Shown here: piece by piece, positions 1-6,091 of the stretch
Position numbering within the stretch: position 1 is the first letter of the stretch
How the letters are laid out: every line of letters begins with the position of its first letter
Source: CALOAD01 sp942491415
GTDB taxonomy: Bacteria; Cyanobacteriota; Vampirovibrionia; Gastranaerophilales; CALOAD01
Length of the DNA stretch: 6,091 bases
Reading direction: 5' to 3'
NCBI GenBank assembly: GCA_942491415.1
Contig: CALOAD010000017.1
Location: forward strand, 1-6,091
Translations under genes and position numbers: made by a program
The notes under the pieces: generated by a model
The model's input: the letters and a program-made list of their open reading frames with translations, nothing else
Database searches by the model: none
What the model was told of the DNA's origin: nothing

Positions 1-1
1 C

Positions 2-424
2 AAAGAGTTTTACAGAAAATATTTTGAATTTCTGAGAACTCTCATTTTTTTAGTTGATGGATGTGAAGAGATACATCTTGTTCAGGCTAAAAACAAATGT
101 ATTGCTGGAGTAGAAGATAAATCTGATTATTATTTTAATCTACAAATGGATGAGTATTTGCTTCAAGATACACAAGGCAGGCTGGAAACTTATCTTTTGA
201 AATACCCAATTTTTACAAGACGAAGAGAAAAACGTATGGGGTATTTCTTGAATTATCAGCGAGAAACAGGGACTATAGACCTGAAATTTCAACTAAAAGA
301 CGTTTTTGTCGAACTTGGGACTGAGGATTATTTGTATAAAAAAGCCGCTCTTGAAAGGAGCTATCTAGATGGTTTGCTTAATGAGTTTAAGGATAAAGGC
401 TTGATTGAGAAGCTGGCAATATAA
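2..424 (+). CDS. Unrecognised protein, 3' part only (5' end outside window)
   Basis: The frame is open from the left edge to a TAA at 422-424, giving about 140 residues of the C-terminal part of a protein. An internal ATG at 146 is not a convincing start, because the coding text upstream of it (KEFYRKYFEFLRTLIF, then a stretch around GCEEIHLVQAKNK) reads like normal protein. The sequence is charged and soluble-looking, with no membrane segment. The last ~50 residues, starting near QLKDVFVELG and ending GLIEKLAI, look helical and could be a winged-helix DNA-binding end like those of plasmid replication initiators. That is only an impression; I do not recognise the family. A second frame continues plausibly past the stop (see 423-518), so this stop may come from a frameshift. 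Confidence 0.6.
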   Translation, partial: KEFYRKYFEFLRTLIFLVDGCEEIHLVQAKNKCIAGVEDKSDYYFNLQMDEYLLQDTQGRLETYLLKYPIFTRRREKRMGYFLNYQRETGTIDLKFQLKDVFVELGTEDYLYKKAALERSYLDGLLNEFKDKGLIEKLAI

Positions 425-518
425 AGGCGTTACAAAAGAACTTATGAATAAGCAAAGATGGTTAAAGGACTTTCTTAAATGTTTTTTATCGATAAAATTA
501 GCAGATGTAAATAATTAA
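423..518 (+). pseudogene. Possible frameshifted C-terminal continuation of the upstream gene
   Basis: In the frame of position 423 the text reads KGVTKELMNKQRWLKDFLKC and continues to a TAA at 516-518. It has a protein-like composition (basic, amphipathic, one Trp). It can be joined to the preceding gene if one base near 419 is surplus, giving ...EKLA-YKGVTKEL.... An independent 24-codon ORF from ATG 444 is the alternative, but no Shine-Dalgarno sequence stands out before it. The same type of single-base shift recurs in the genes downstream, which makes the continuation reasonable but unproven. Confidence 0.35.
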
Positions 519-549
519 ACAAAAATATTAATATTGAAGTTTGTTTAAT
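514..549. repeat. 10-bp perfect inverted repeat upstream of msbA
   Basis: The arm ATTAAACAAA (514-523) is repeated inverted as TTTGTTTAAT (540-549), separated by 16 nt. That spacer contains the self-complementary AATATTAATATT. The stem has only two G:C pairs and no following T-run, so it is a poor terminator. It lies 48 bp before the msbA start, where an operator for a dimeric regulator could sit. It could also be chance in such AT-rich DNA. No confident promoter can be named: TACAAT at 551-556 resembles a -10 box but has no well-spaced -35 box. Nothing else is evident between 519 and 596. Confidence 0.4.
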
Positions 550-596
550 ATACAATCTACTTAAACTAATAAAAAATATCGGGGTAAAGAGTTTAA

Positions 597-2246
597 ATGA
601 AATTACAAGAAGTACAAAACGATAAAGCTTTTGAATATAAATATTTATACGAAAAAATGTGGCCTTTTGTTAAGCCATATTGGTTTAGAGGAGTTTTGGG
701 AATACTAATAGCAATTCCTGTTGGGCTTCTTGATGGAGTTATTCCTTTTGCGTTAAACCTTATTTTGATTATATAATTCTTTCTGGAAAAGATCCAGATC
801 TTGCACAAAAATTGGCATTTTGGCTTCCTTTCGCAGTTATAGGATTTGCCGCAGTGCAAGGCGAGTTTGAAGTATTTTAATGGATATTTGAATGACTGGG
901 CTGGTAATAAAATAACTAATAAATTGAAATTTACATTATTCAAAAAATTATTAACCTTCGAATCTGCTTTTTATGACCAAAATACATCAGGACTTGTAAT
1001 GAGTAGATTTCTATGGAGATGCAGGTGCTGCTTGTGCTGGGCTTTTAAATAATTTAAAATTATATTTCAATGGTAACTGTGCTTTAGGTCTTGTCGGTGT
1101 TTTGATTTATACTTCTTGGAAACTTTCTATACTTGCAATAGACAGTTCTTTGCAGTGCTATGCTTCCTGTTTCACTTATAAAGAAAACACGTTAAATATG
1201 TTTCTAATGAAGCAATGAAAGTTGGCAGCAGAGTTAATAGTAATTTTTATGAAACATTCAACGGTAATAGAATAATAAGTTCGTTTAACCTTCAAAAACA
1301 TCAATTTGAAAGATTTAAAGATCAAGTAATTGAAGCATTTAATTTAAGTATGGGATTAACAAAACGTGTTGGATGGCTTTCTCCAGTTATGTACTTAATT
1401 GCATCTTGTGGCATTGTGGGGTTTTGTGGTATGGAAATCATCTTATTTTAAACGGAGAAATTACTGTTGGAAGTTTTATTCATTTATAACTGCTTTAATA
1501 TTACTTTTATAAACCTGTAAAGTCAGTAGGTAACACACTTGCTGGAATGCAGGGAAGTTTTGTTGCTATGAGCAGGGTTATGGATTTATTTGATCTTAAA
1601 CCTTCAATTACCAGCAAACCTGACGCTATTAAATTAAGCACCATTAAAGATTCAATCAGGTTTGATAATGTACGGTTTGAATACGAAGAAAATGCACCTA
1701 TATTAAAAGGAATAAATTTTGATATTAAAATCGGACAATCTCTTGCGCTTGTCGGGAATTCCGGTGGGGGTAAAACAACCATTGCAAACCTTATTCCAAG
1801 GTTCTATGATATAAAAGAAGGTTCTATAACAATAGACGGCAATGATGTTAGAGATATTGAACTTGCAAGTTTAAGACAAAATATATCTGTCGTGTTTCAG
1901 GATAACTTCTTATTCTCTGGCACCTTGAAAGATAATATCTTACTTGGAAAAGCGAATGCATCAGATGCAGAAATTAATAAAGCAGTTAATGACGCATTCT
2001 TAAATGAATTTATTGCTGAGTTACCTGAAGGCTTAGATACTGAAATTGGAGAAAGAGGTGTTCAGATTATCAGGCGGGCAAAAACAACGTCTTGCTATAG
2101 CTCGGGCGATGGTTAAAAATGCTCCTGTGGTAATTCTTGATGAAGCAACATCAGCACTTGATAACAAATCAGAAGCGATTGTTCAGAAAGCTCTTGACAA
2201 GTTAATGGAAAATAGAACAGTTATTGTCATAGCTCACAGGCTTAGC
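597..2246 (+). pseudogene. msbA: MsbA-type lipid A/polysaccharide ABC exporter, multiply frameshifted and 3'-truncated
   Basis: MsbA-type half-transporters dimerise in the inner membrane and flip lipid A-core or related lipids using ATP. The start is ATG 597, giving MKLQEVQNDKAFEYKYLYEK and then the membrane domain (WPFVKPYWFRGVLGILIAIP). The ATPase domain shows Walker A GNSGGGKTT (1754-1780), a Q-loop ending VVFQD (Gln codon 1898-1900), signature LSGGQ (2067-2081), Walker B VVILDEATSALD (Asp/Glu codons 2139-2144) and the H-loop AHRLS (His codon 2235-2237). One frame cannot be followed. Apparent shifts lie near 757 (A missing), 862 (extra base), 1011 (extra C), 1141-1144 (extra base), 1193 (extra T), 1420 (G missing), 1481 (base missing), 1507 (extra T) and 2066 (extra A). 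The gene stops being MsbA straight after the H-loop, where wecB sequence begins, so about 40 C-terminal residues are lost. Family assignment is firm. Whether the breaks are biological or sequencing errors is not decided by the sequence. Confidence 0.88.
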
Positions 2247-3073
2247 GACAAGTTTATCAGCATTTTACGCTTAAAATTCCTGTTGGACATGTCGAAGCAG
2301 GACTGAGAACTTTTAATAAAAATTATCCTTTCCCTGAAGAAATTAACAGAGTTGTTGCAGATGCTGTTTCGAGTTTTTATTTTGCTCCAACACAAACGGT
2401 CTTTTGACAATATAAAAAAAGAAAATGCTCAAAGACAAAATATTTATTTGGACAGGAAATACAGTAATTGATGCACTTCTGTACACCGTAGAAACCCATC
2501 CTTCAGAAATTCCAACTCTTAAATTAGATAATAATTTAAAAACTATCTTATTAACATCACATAGAAGAGAAAATTTTGGAGATCCTCTTAAAAATATTTG
2601 CAAAGCTATAAAAATAATTGTGCAAAACAATTCAGATGTTCAGGTTGTTTACCCTGTGCATCTAAATCCTAATGTAAGAAATATTGTATTCCAAGAATTA
2701 AATGGTATTGAAAGAGTAAAGTTAATTGAACCTCTTGATTATGCGCCTTTTGCATCACTTATGAAACAATCTTACCTTATTCTTACTGACTCTGGCGGTA
2801 TTCAAGAGGAAGCCCCATCTCTTGGAAAACCTGTTTTTGTCTTAAGAAATGAAACAGAACGTCCTGAAGCTGTTGATTGTGGAACTGTTAAATTAGTAGG
2901 AACAAATACCGAAAAAATAGTTTCATCAGTTCAAGAATTAATTGACTCAAAGGTTAAATATAGAGAAATAGAGTCATCAATTAATCCTTATGGAGATGGG
3001 CAGGCTTCAAAAAATCTTAAAAGCAATTAAAGATCATTTTATTGAAAAATTAACATTAGATGTCTTTTTATGA
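2242..3073 (+). pseudogene. wecB: UDP-N-acetylglucosamine 2-epimerase (non-hydrolysing), 5'-truncated and frameshifted
   Basis: WecB interconverts UDP-GlcNAc and UDP-ManNAc in the cytoplasm, feeding ManNAc-containing surface polymers. Similarity starts at LATSLSAFYA (2242-2271) and continues with IPVGHVEAGLRT, PFPEEINRVV, TGNTVIDALL, LLTSHRRENFGDPLKNI, VVYPVHLNPNVRN, ILTDSGGIQEEAPSLGKP, ETERPEA and NPYGDGQAS. It ends at TGA 3071-3073 if one A is restored near 3014. Other shifts are an extra T at 2272, an extra T in the run ending 2405, and an extra G at 2451. The active-site residues corresponding to E. coli Glu117, Glu131 and His213 are present. The first ~100 residues, including the GTRPE motif and the Asp95 region, are absent because msbA sequence replaces them. 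An enzyme made from this copy would lack half of its N-terminal Rossmann domain and should be inactive. Confidence 0.88.
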
Positions 3074-3097
3074 TAATTTTAAAAAAGTAGAATTTGA

Positions 3098-3113
3098 AAA
3101 ATAATATTATTTT
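3098..3113. repeat. 16-bp all-A/T perfect palindrome in wecB-glycosyltransferase spacer
   Basis: AAAATAATATTATTTT is its own reverse complement. It lies 24 bp after the wecB stop and 19 bp before the glycosyltransferase ATG. With no G:C pair it would not form a stable RNA hairpin, so a terminator is unlikely. It may be an AT-rich protein-binding site or a chance product of composition. Confidence 0.3.
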
Positions 3114-3132
3114 AAAAGTGTTGGGGTTAAAT

Positions 3133-4536
3133 ATGGTATTAAATAATAAAAATATATTTTTTTAAACAAAGAATTTGATAAAATTTGGAAAAAAATAGAA
3201 GGTAATGAAAATTTTGCATTAGCAAGATATGCTGATGGCGAATATGCAATAATGTCAGGCAGAAAAATTCAAGGTATTGATGGATGGGTCTCAACAGATT
3301 TTATTTCTAAACTTGGACAGGATTCCATTAAATCATTATCAATAAATGATCCAAATTATATATATGGAATTGCCTGTCCTTGTTGCGATAGAGAGGCGTA
3401 TTACTGGGATCGCATCACGTTTAAAGGAAAATGCCACTATTTCTTTTTCCAACTTATTAGTAAATTATAACTATTTTAGATTTATAAAAAAATTTGAAAA
3501 ACTAAAAAAAGACGCAATAGTAATTGCTAATGAAAAAGCAAGGGATAAACAAATAGGCTCTTTAAATATTTTAAATTTTTATGGGGTTGGAAGTAATTGT
3601 GTTGAGTTTTGGGAAAATGAAGGTGAGCAATTAGTCCAAAAAATTATTGGAGAAGTTGGTAATTTAAAAGACAAACTTTTTGTTGTTTCAGCAGGTCCTA
3701 TGTCTGGTCCAATTATATATGAACTTTATAAACATAATCCTAATAATACATATATTGATTTTGGTTCATCAATAGATCAATATATTCACGAAAATTGTAA
3801 TCGTACTTATACGAACCCTAAAGACAAGACAGCCCGAAAAATTTGTAAGACTTATGACCATCCCAAAAACCGATTTAAGTGTAAGTGTAGTTCTAAATCT
3901 ATACAAACGTCCTGCAAATCTTGAAAAACAACTTGAGCTAATTGAAAAGCAAACATTAAAACCTAAAGAAATAATTTTATTTAAAGATGAAACAAATCCT
4001 TCATCAAATATTGAAATTCCAGAACATTTATTAAATAGGTTTAATTTAACAATAGTAAGTAATAAAAATGTTGGTGTTTGGGGGAGGTTTTCTGCTGCAT
4101 TATTAGCTAAATCAACTTATGTATGTGTTTTTGATGATGACACGATGCCGGACTCCGCTGGCTTGAAAATTGTCATTCATCGATGCTTAAAAAATCTGGA
4201 TTATATGGAACTATAGGCATATTAATGCAAAAACCTAAAAAATATCCCTTTGAAAAATATATAAGAATAGGTTGGGTGAACCCAAATAAAAAAGCGGCTG
4301 AAGTTGATTTAGTGGGGCATTCTTGGTTCTTTAAACGAGATTGGCTGGGTGTTTTATGGATTAATAGTTCTGAAATTTTTAAATTTAAAGTAGCAGGGGA
4401 AGATATGTTCTTTTCGTCACAGTTGCGTAAATATCTAGGAATATCTACATTTGTTCCACCTCATCCCAAAGAGCAATATGAATTATATGGAAGTAATCCT
4501 CAATTAGCAATGAAATTTGGTCAAGACGAAATATAA
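3133..4536 (+). pseudogene. Two-domain glycosyltransferase (GT-D/DUF1792-like + GT2-like), frameshifted
   Basis: The likely start is ATG 3133, with GGGG at 3123-3126 as a weak ribosome-binding site. The product would be about 467 residues. The N-terminal half resembles GT-D (DUF1792) glycosyltransferases: ARYADGEYAIMSG with a DGE motif (3234-3242), like the metal-binding DxE motif of that fold, then FSNLLVNYNYFRF, LNILNFYGVGSNC, VVSAGPMSGPIIYEL and NNTYIDFGSSIDQY. The C-terminal half begins DLSVSVVLNLYKRP, a typical GT-A start. It has VCVFDDDTMP, with the Asp triplet at 4133-4141 as the probable nucleotide-sugar/metal site, and later VDLVGHSWFFKRDW and AGEDMFFSSQLRKYLG. Shifts are inferred in the T-run 3157-3163 (T missing), near 3408 (extra G), in the A-run near 3865 (extra A) and near 4154 (base missing). 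It probably adds two sugars in turn to a surface glycan or glycoprotein. Acceptor and sugars are unknown, and the C-terminus may be cut short. Confidence 0.75.
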
Positions 4537-4819
4537 TGAAGAGAACATAAAATGTGAATAAAAATAAAAGAAGTGTCGTAAAAGAGGAATAAAGCTTATA
4601 AAGGATGAGTAATAAATAAAGAGATTATTGAATAAATAAAGAATGGGGGGAAGGTGAGAAAGAAAGAAGGAAGAGAATAATAGGGAGGATACAAGAAAAA
4701 CGAAGAAGAGGAACAGAAGGAAAGAGGTGAAGGAGAGAAAATGTAAGAAATGGAAATGGATGAAAAGGAGAAAAAAAAATGGATGTAGTTGAGAGAAACT
4801 GATTTTTTGAAAAGAGTTT
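4537..4819. other. Purine-rich, nearly C-free low-complexity tract; no gene seen
   Basis: The plus strand here is dominated by A and G. By hand count, 4621-4740 has 15 pyrimidines in 120 bases, and 4621-4800 has only four C. It contains a G6 run (4645-4650) and an A9 run (4771-4779). Neither strand has a protein-like ORF: the minus-strand frame across 4625-4927 is a Phe/Ser/Leu/Pro-rich translation of the polypyrimidine complement. Possible explanations are a homopurine-homopyrimidine tract, degraded DNA beside the insertion sequence, or corrupted consensus sequence. Confidence 0.7.
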
Positions 4820-4840
4820 AAAAATAGAGTAAACCTCTAC
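4820..4840 (+). repeat. Left terminal inverted repeat of the IS (putative)
   Basis: Aligned with the reverse complement of 5785-5806, this end matches at 17 of 22 columns with one gap. The first eight bases (AAAAATAG) and an internal CCT-TA core agree. Its inner part overlaps the 5' arm of the hairpin at 4831-4841. Confidence 0.45.
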
Positions 4841-4872
4841 TAGCAGGTCACTAAATCTGAAAGTAGAGGTTT
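4831..4872 (+). promoter_or_regulatory. Hairpin that sequesters the transposase ribosome-binding site
   Basis: AAACCTCTACT (4831-4841) and AGTAGAGGTTT (4862-4872) form a perfect 11-bp stem around a 20-nt loop. The 3' arm contains GAGG (4866-4869), spaced 8 nt before ATG 4878, so it is the best Shine-Dalgarno sequence for the transposase. In a read-through transcript the stem would hide it. This is a known way for insertion sequences to limit transposase made from outside promoters (for example IS10 and IS50). A weak terminator is the alternative, since only four T follow before GCAT. Confidence 0.6.
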
Positions 4873-4877
4873 TGCAT

Positions 4878-5783
4878 ATGTTTTTAGCAATTAATACAAT
4901 TATGAACCATATATTAAAATTCGGCAATTACCGTTCAAGTGAAATACCCAGAAAGTACTTTAAAGAGTTACTGACAGGTTTAAAAAATCTTAAAAGAATT
5001 GATACCGTTTTTATTCCAGAATTTATTAGCCTAGCAAGAAGATTTAAAGGTAGATTGATTTTAGACGATACAAACCATCCTAAATATGGTCTTAAAAATT
5101 ATACAAGAAAAATTAAAAACCTTAAAACCAGCGGGTATGAGAATGGATTTAAGTTGCTTTTATTCTTATGGGAAGGCGATAATTTCAGAATTCCGATAGG
5201 CTTTGCCATATGGGGCAAGGATAGTAACTCAATTAATGATTTAGCATTAGCGGGATTATCTCGCATAAGAAATGAATTCAGATTAAAACCAGAAGTTGTA
5301 TTAGCGGACGGAGCCTTTTCAATAGACAAGCTTGTAAAACGAGTAACCGATTACGGTTGGGCTTTTGTATTCAGGTGGAAAAAGAATAGAAAATTAAGTG
5401 ATGAACGAATTAAAAATTTAATACCCCGTGGATATGGTGATTCAATAGGGTTGCTTAAAAACAATACTAAAGTGAAAGTATTTAGACGTAAAAACCGTTT
5501 CTTTGAAACGAATAGAATGCTTTGGACAATGCAAGACATAGTCAGAATCTACAAATTAAGGTGGGCAATAGAAGAAGTCTTTAAAATACTGAAGCATTGC
5601 ATTGGTATAAATCGCTGTCATCAGCATAGTGTAGCATTTCAAGAAGTATTCATTTGGATGTCTTTAGTCGCTTTCTCTTATCTGGAAAGGGTCAAAGACG
5701 ATTCAATTTATAAAGCAAGACATACTGTCAATTTTCAAACAGTATGCCTAAATGAATCAATATTAAATGAGGTTTTAGATTGA
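4878..5783 (+). CDS. IS4-like DDE transposase, intact
   Basis: This is a 301-residue protein that would cut and join the ends of its own element. The DDE triad is visible as Asp64 in LILDDTNHPKYG (Asp63 is the neighbouring candidate), Asp144 in VLADGAFS, and Glu232 in the helix YKLRWAIEEVFKILK. That helix fits the YREK signature Y-x2-R-x3-E-x6-K exactly (Tyr225, Arg228, Glu232, Lys239), which points to the IS4 group. The protein is shorter than many IS4 transposases (often about 400 residues), mainly at the N-terminus, and the D-D and D-E gaps are 80 and 88 residues. I chose ATG 4878 because GAGG lies 8 nt upstream. TTG 4872 in the same frame is only 2 nt from that site, and ATG 4902 has no site. 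Unlike the genes upstream, it has no frameshift, so it may still be active. IS701-type membership cannot be excluded. Confidence 0.88.
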   Translation: MFLAINTIMNHILKFGNYRSSEIPRKYFKELLTGLKNLKRIDTVFIPEFISLARRFKGRLILDDTNHPKYGLKNYTRKIKNLKTSGYENGFKLLLFLWEGDNFRIPIGFAIWGKDSNSINDLALAGLSRIRNEFRLKPEVVLADGAFSIDKLVKRVTDYGWAFVFRWKKNRKLSDERIKNLIPRGYGDSIGLLKNNTKVKVFRRKNRFFETNRMLWTMQDIVRIYKLRWAIEEVFKILKHCIGINRCHQHSVAFQEVFIWMSLVAFSYLERVKDDSIYKARHTVNFQTVCLNESILNEVLD

Positions 5784-5784
5784 T

Positions 5785-5806
5785 ATAAAGGCTTATCACT
5801 ATTTTT
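5785..5806 (-). repeat. Right terminal inverted repeat of the IS (putative)
   Basis: Read on the minus strand, this begins AAAAATAGTG and continues into AAGCCTTTAT, pairing imperfectly with the left end. It begins one base after the transposase TGA (5781-5783), the compact arrangement usual in insertion sequences. Confidence 0.45.
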
Positions 5807-5925
5807 CCTATTAATATTCATTTTTTTAGAGTAGTTCTAATTATTTGCTAATATTTTCCACAAGCATGCAGGAAAAGCCTTAAAAATAAATCAAACAAAT
5901 TTAAAAAAAGAAAGGTTTATGCGTA
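5807..5925. other. AT-rich spacer between IS and right-edge gene
   Basis: No coding region is evident on either strand. Towards the end, GAAAGG (5910-5915) sits 10 nt before ATG 5926 and is a good ribosome-binding site for the gene that follows. A promoter could lie in the AT-rich stretch, but I cannot point to a convincing -35/-10 pair. Confidence 0.5.
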
Positions 5926-6091
5926 ATGAAAAGAAAAATTTAGCATAGTTTTCGGCGTAATATCGTTATTACATTGCATTAGCAAAAATGTAATATTGGG
6001 TTTAAAAAAACATTCAAGATGCTTTGGCTGATGAAATAATTATTTATCGATGATAATATAAGTCAAAATGACAAAAATATTAAATTCGATA
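5926..6091 (+). pseudogene. Probable secreted/membrane protein, 5' part only, frameshifted
   Basis: ATG 5926 follows GAAAGG (5910-5915). As written it stops after MKRKI. Removing one A from the run 5934-5938 gives MKRKFSIVFGVISLLHCISK, a basic start followed by a hydrophobic stretch, as in a signal peptide; a Cys near position 17 could even be a lipobox, though the surrounding residues are a poor match. Further on, KNIQDALADEIIIY (6006-6047) and DDNISQNDKNIKFD (6049-6090) read as hydrophilic protein in two other frames, needing a surplus base near 6005 and at 6048. The gene would run off the right edge. The product is not recognised. The evidence is only start context and amino-acid texture, so it could be non-coding. 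Confidence 0.35.

Larger units (their letters stand above)
4820..5806 (+). mobile_element. IS4-like insertion sequence, about 987 bp
   Basis: The boundaries are set by an imperfect inverted repeat that flanks an intact transposase gene tightly. The left end starts AAAAATAG at 4820 and the right end finishes CTATTTTT at 5806, two bases beyond the transposase stop region. The length suits a one-gene element. I could not find a target-site duplication: the flanks GAGTTT and CCTATT do not match. Either the true ends lie a few bases away, or the left flank (the purine tract) is altered, or the duplication has been lost. The element lies downstream of the glycosyltransferase in the same orientation and does not visibly interrupt a recognisable gene. 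Confidence 0.55.

Noticed and set aside
593..943. Minus-strand ORF opposite the msbA 5' half
   Set aside because: The plus strand clearly encodes MsbA-like protein in shifted frames; the minus translation has no recognisable features.
1507..1782. Minus-strand ORF opposite the MsbA Walker A region
   Set aside because: The plus strand carries an unmistakable ABC ATPase, so this is a shadow frame. The minus ORFs at 2343-2630, 5099-5329 and 5351-5539 are rejected for the same reason.
2046..2306. A functional MsbA-WecB fusion protein
   Set aside because: The MsbA frame continues past the junction for only ~20 codons in the wrong WecB frame and stops at 2306. The WecB part is out of frame and lacks its N-terminal active-site region.
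597..3073. Programmed ribosomal frameshifting
   Set aside because: There are too many sites in both directions, without a shared slippery heptamer or a downstream structure.
4625..4927. Minus-strand ORF of 100 codons
   Set aside because: It is the translation of the complement of the purine tract, rich in Phe/Ser/Leu/Pro with no domain, and it overlaps the transposase start.
4825..5833. TAGAGTA at 4825-4831 and 5827-5833 as a target-site duplication of the IS
   Set aside because: Using these as flanks leaves element ends that share no inverted repeat, whereas the 4820/5806 boundaries do. A 7-bp match in AT-rich DNA is likely chance.
5788..5881. AAGGC...TTTTCC paired with GGAAAAGCCTT as a terminator or second IS end
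   Set aside because: The left arm is split by nine unmatched bases and the loop exceeds 60 nt, with no T-run after the right arm.
1..6091. CRISPR array, tRNA, rRNA or riboswitch
   Set aside because: No regularly spaced repeats, no cloverleaf-like conserved arms and no conserved rRNA or aptamer blocks were seen on reading both strands.

Overview
This is an AT-rich window. Its centre is a plus-strand run of surface-polysaccharide/envelope genes: an MsbA-type lipid A/polysaccharide flippase (597 to about 2246), a UDP-GlcNAc 2-epimerase WecB (about 2242-3073) and a two-domain glycosyltransferase (3133-4536). MsbA and WecB together point to a bacterium with an outer membrane and a low-GC genome. 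TGA and TAA both act as stops, so the ordinary bacterial code fits. The phylum cannot be fixed from the sequence alone.

Layout. Positions 2-424 (possibly to 518 after a frameshift) hold the 3' part of an unrecognised gene. A spacer with a 10-bp inverted repeat (514-523/540-549) precedes msbA. None of the three central genes is one open frame. By following protein similarity across frames I count about 17 single-base shifts in 3.9 kb: 9 in msbA, 4 in wecB and 4 in the glycosyltransferase. Many lie in or next to short homopolymers, and the encoded protein is well conserved on both sides of each shift. msbA also runs straight into the middle of wecB at about 2242-2246. The end of msbA after the H-loop and roughly the first 100 codons of wecB are missing, and the two reading frames overlap by a few shared bases.

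The glycosyltransferase joins an N-terminal GT-D-like (DUF1792-type) domain to a C-terminal GT-A/GT2-like domain. It is followed by about 280 bp of odd, almost C-free purine-rich sequence with no credible gene. Next is an intact IS4-like insertion sequence of about 1 kb (4820-5806 by its imperfect ends). Its transposase has a DDE triad, a YREK signature and a ribosome-binding site buried in an 11-bp hairpin stem. After a short spacer, a probable frameshifted gene with a signal-peptide-like N-terminus runs off the right edge.

Interpretation. If intact, the central genes would supply precursor (ManNAc formation by WecB), sugar transfer (the glycosyltransferase) and export (MsbA) for a cell-surface glycan. 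As written, none would give a full-length product. The high shift density with preserved codons fits uncorrected long-read errors or very recent decay better than old pseudogenes. The intact transposase, probably multi-copy and so better covered, fits the first reading. I see no convincing new system here. The main points of interest are the msbA-wecB junction, the uneven error/decay pattern, the hairpin controlling the transposase, the purine tract and the fused glycosyltransferase.
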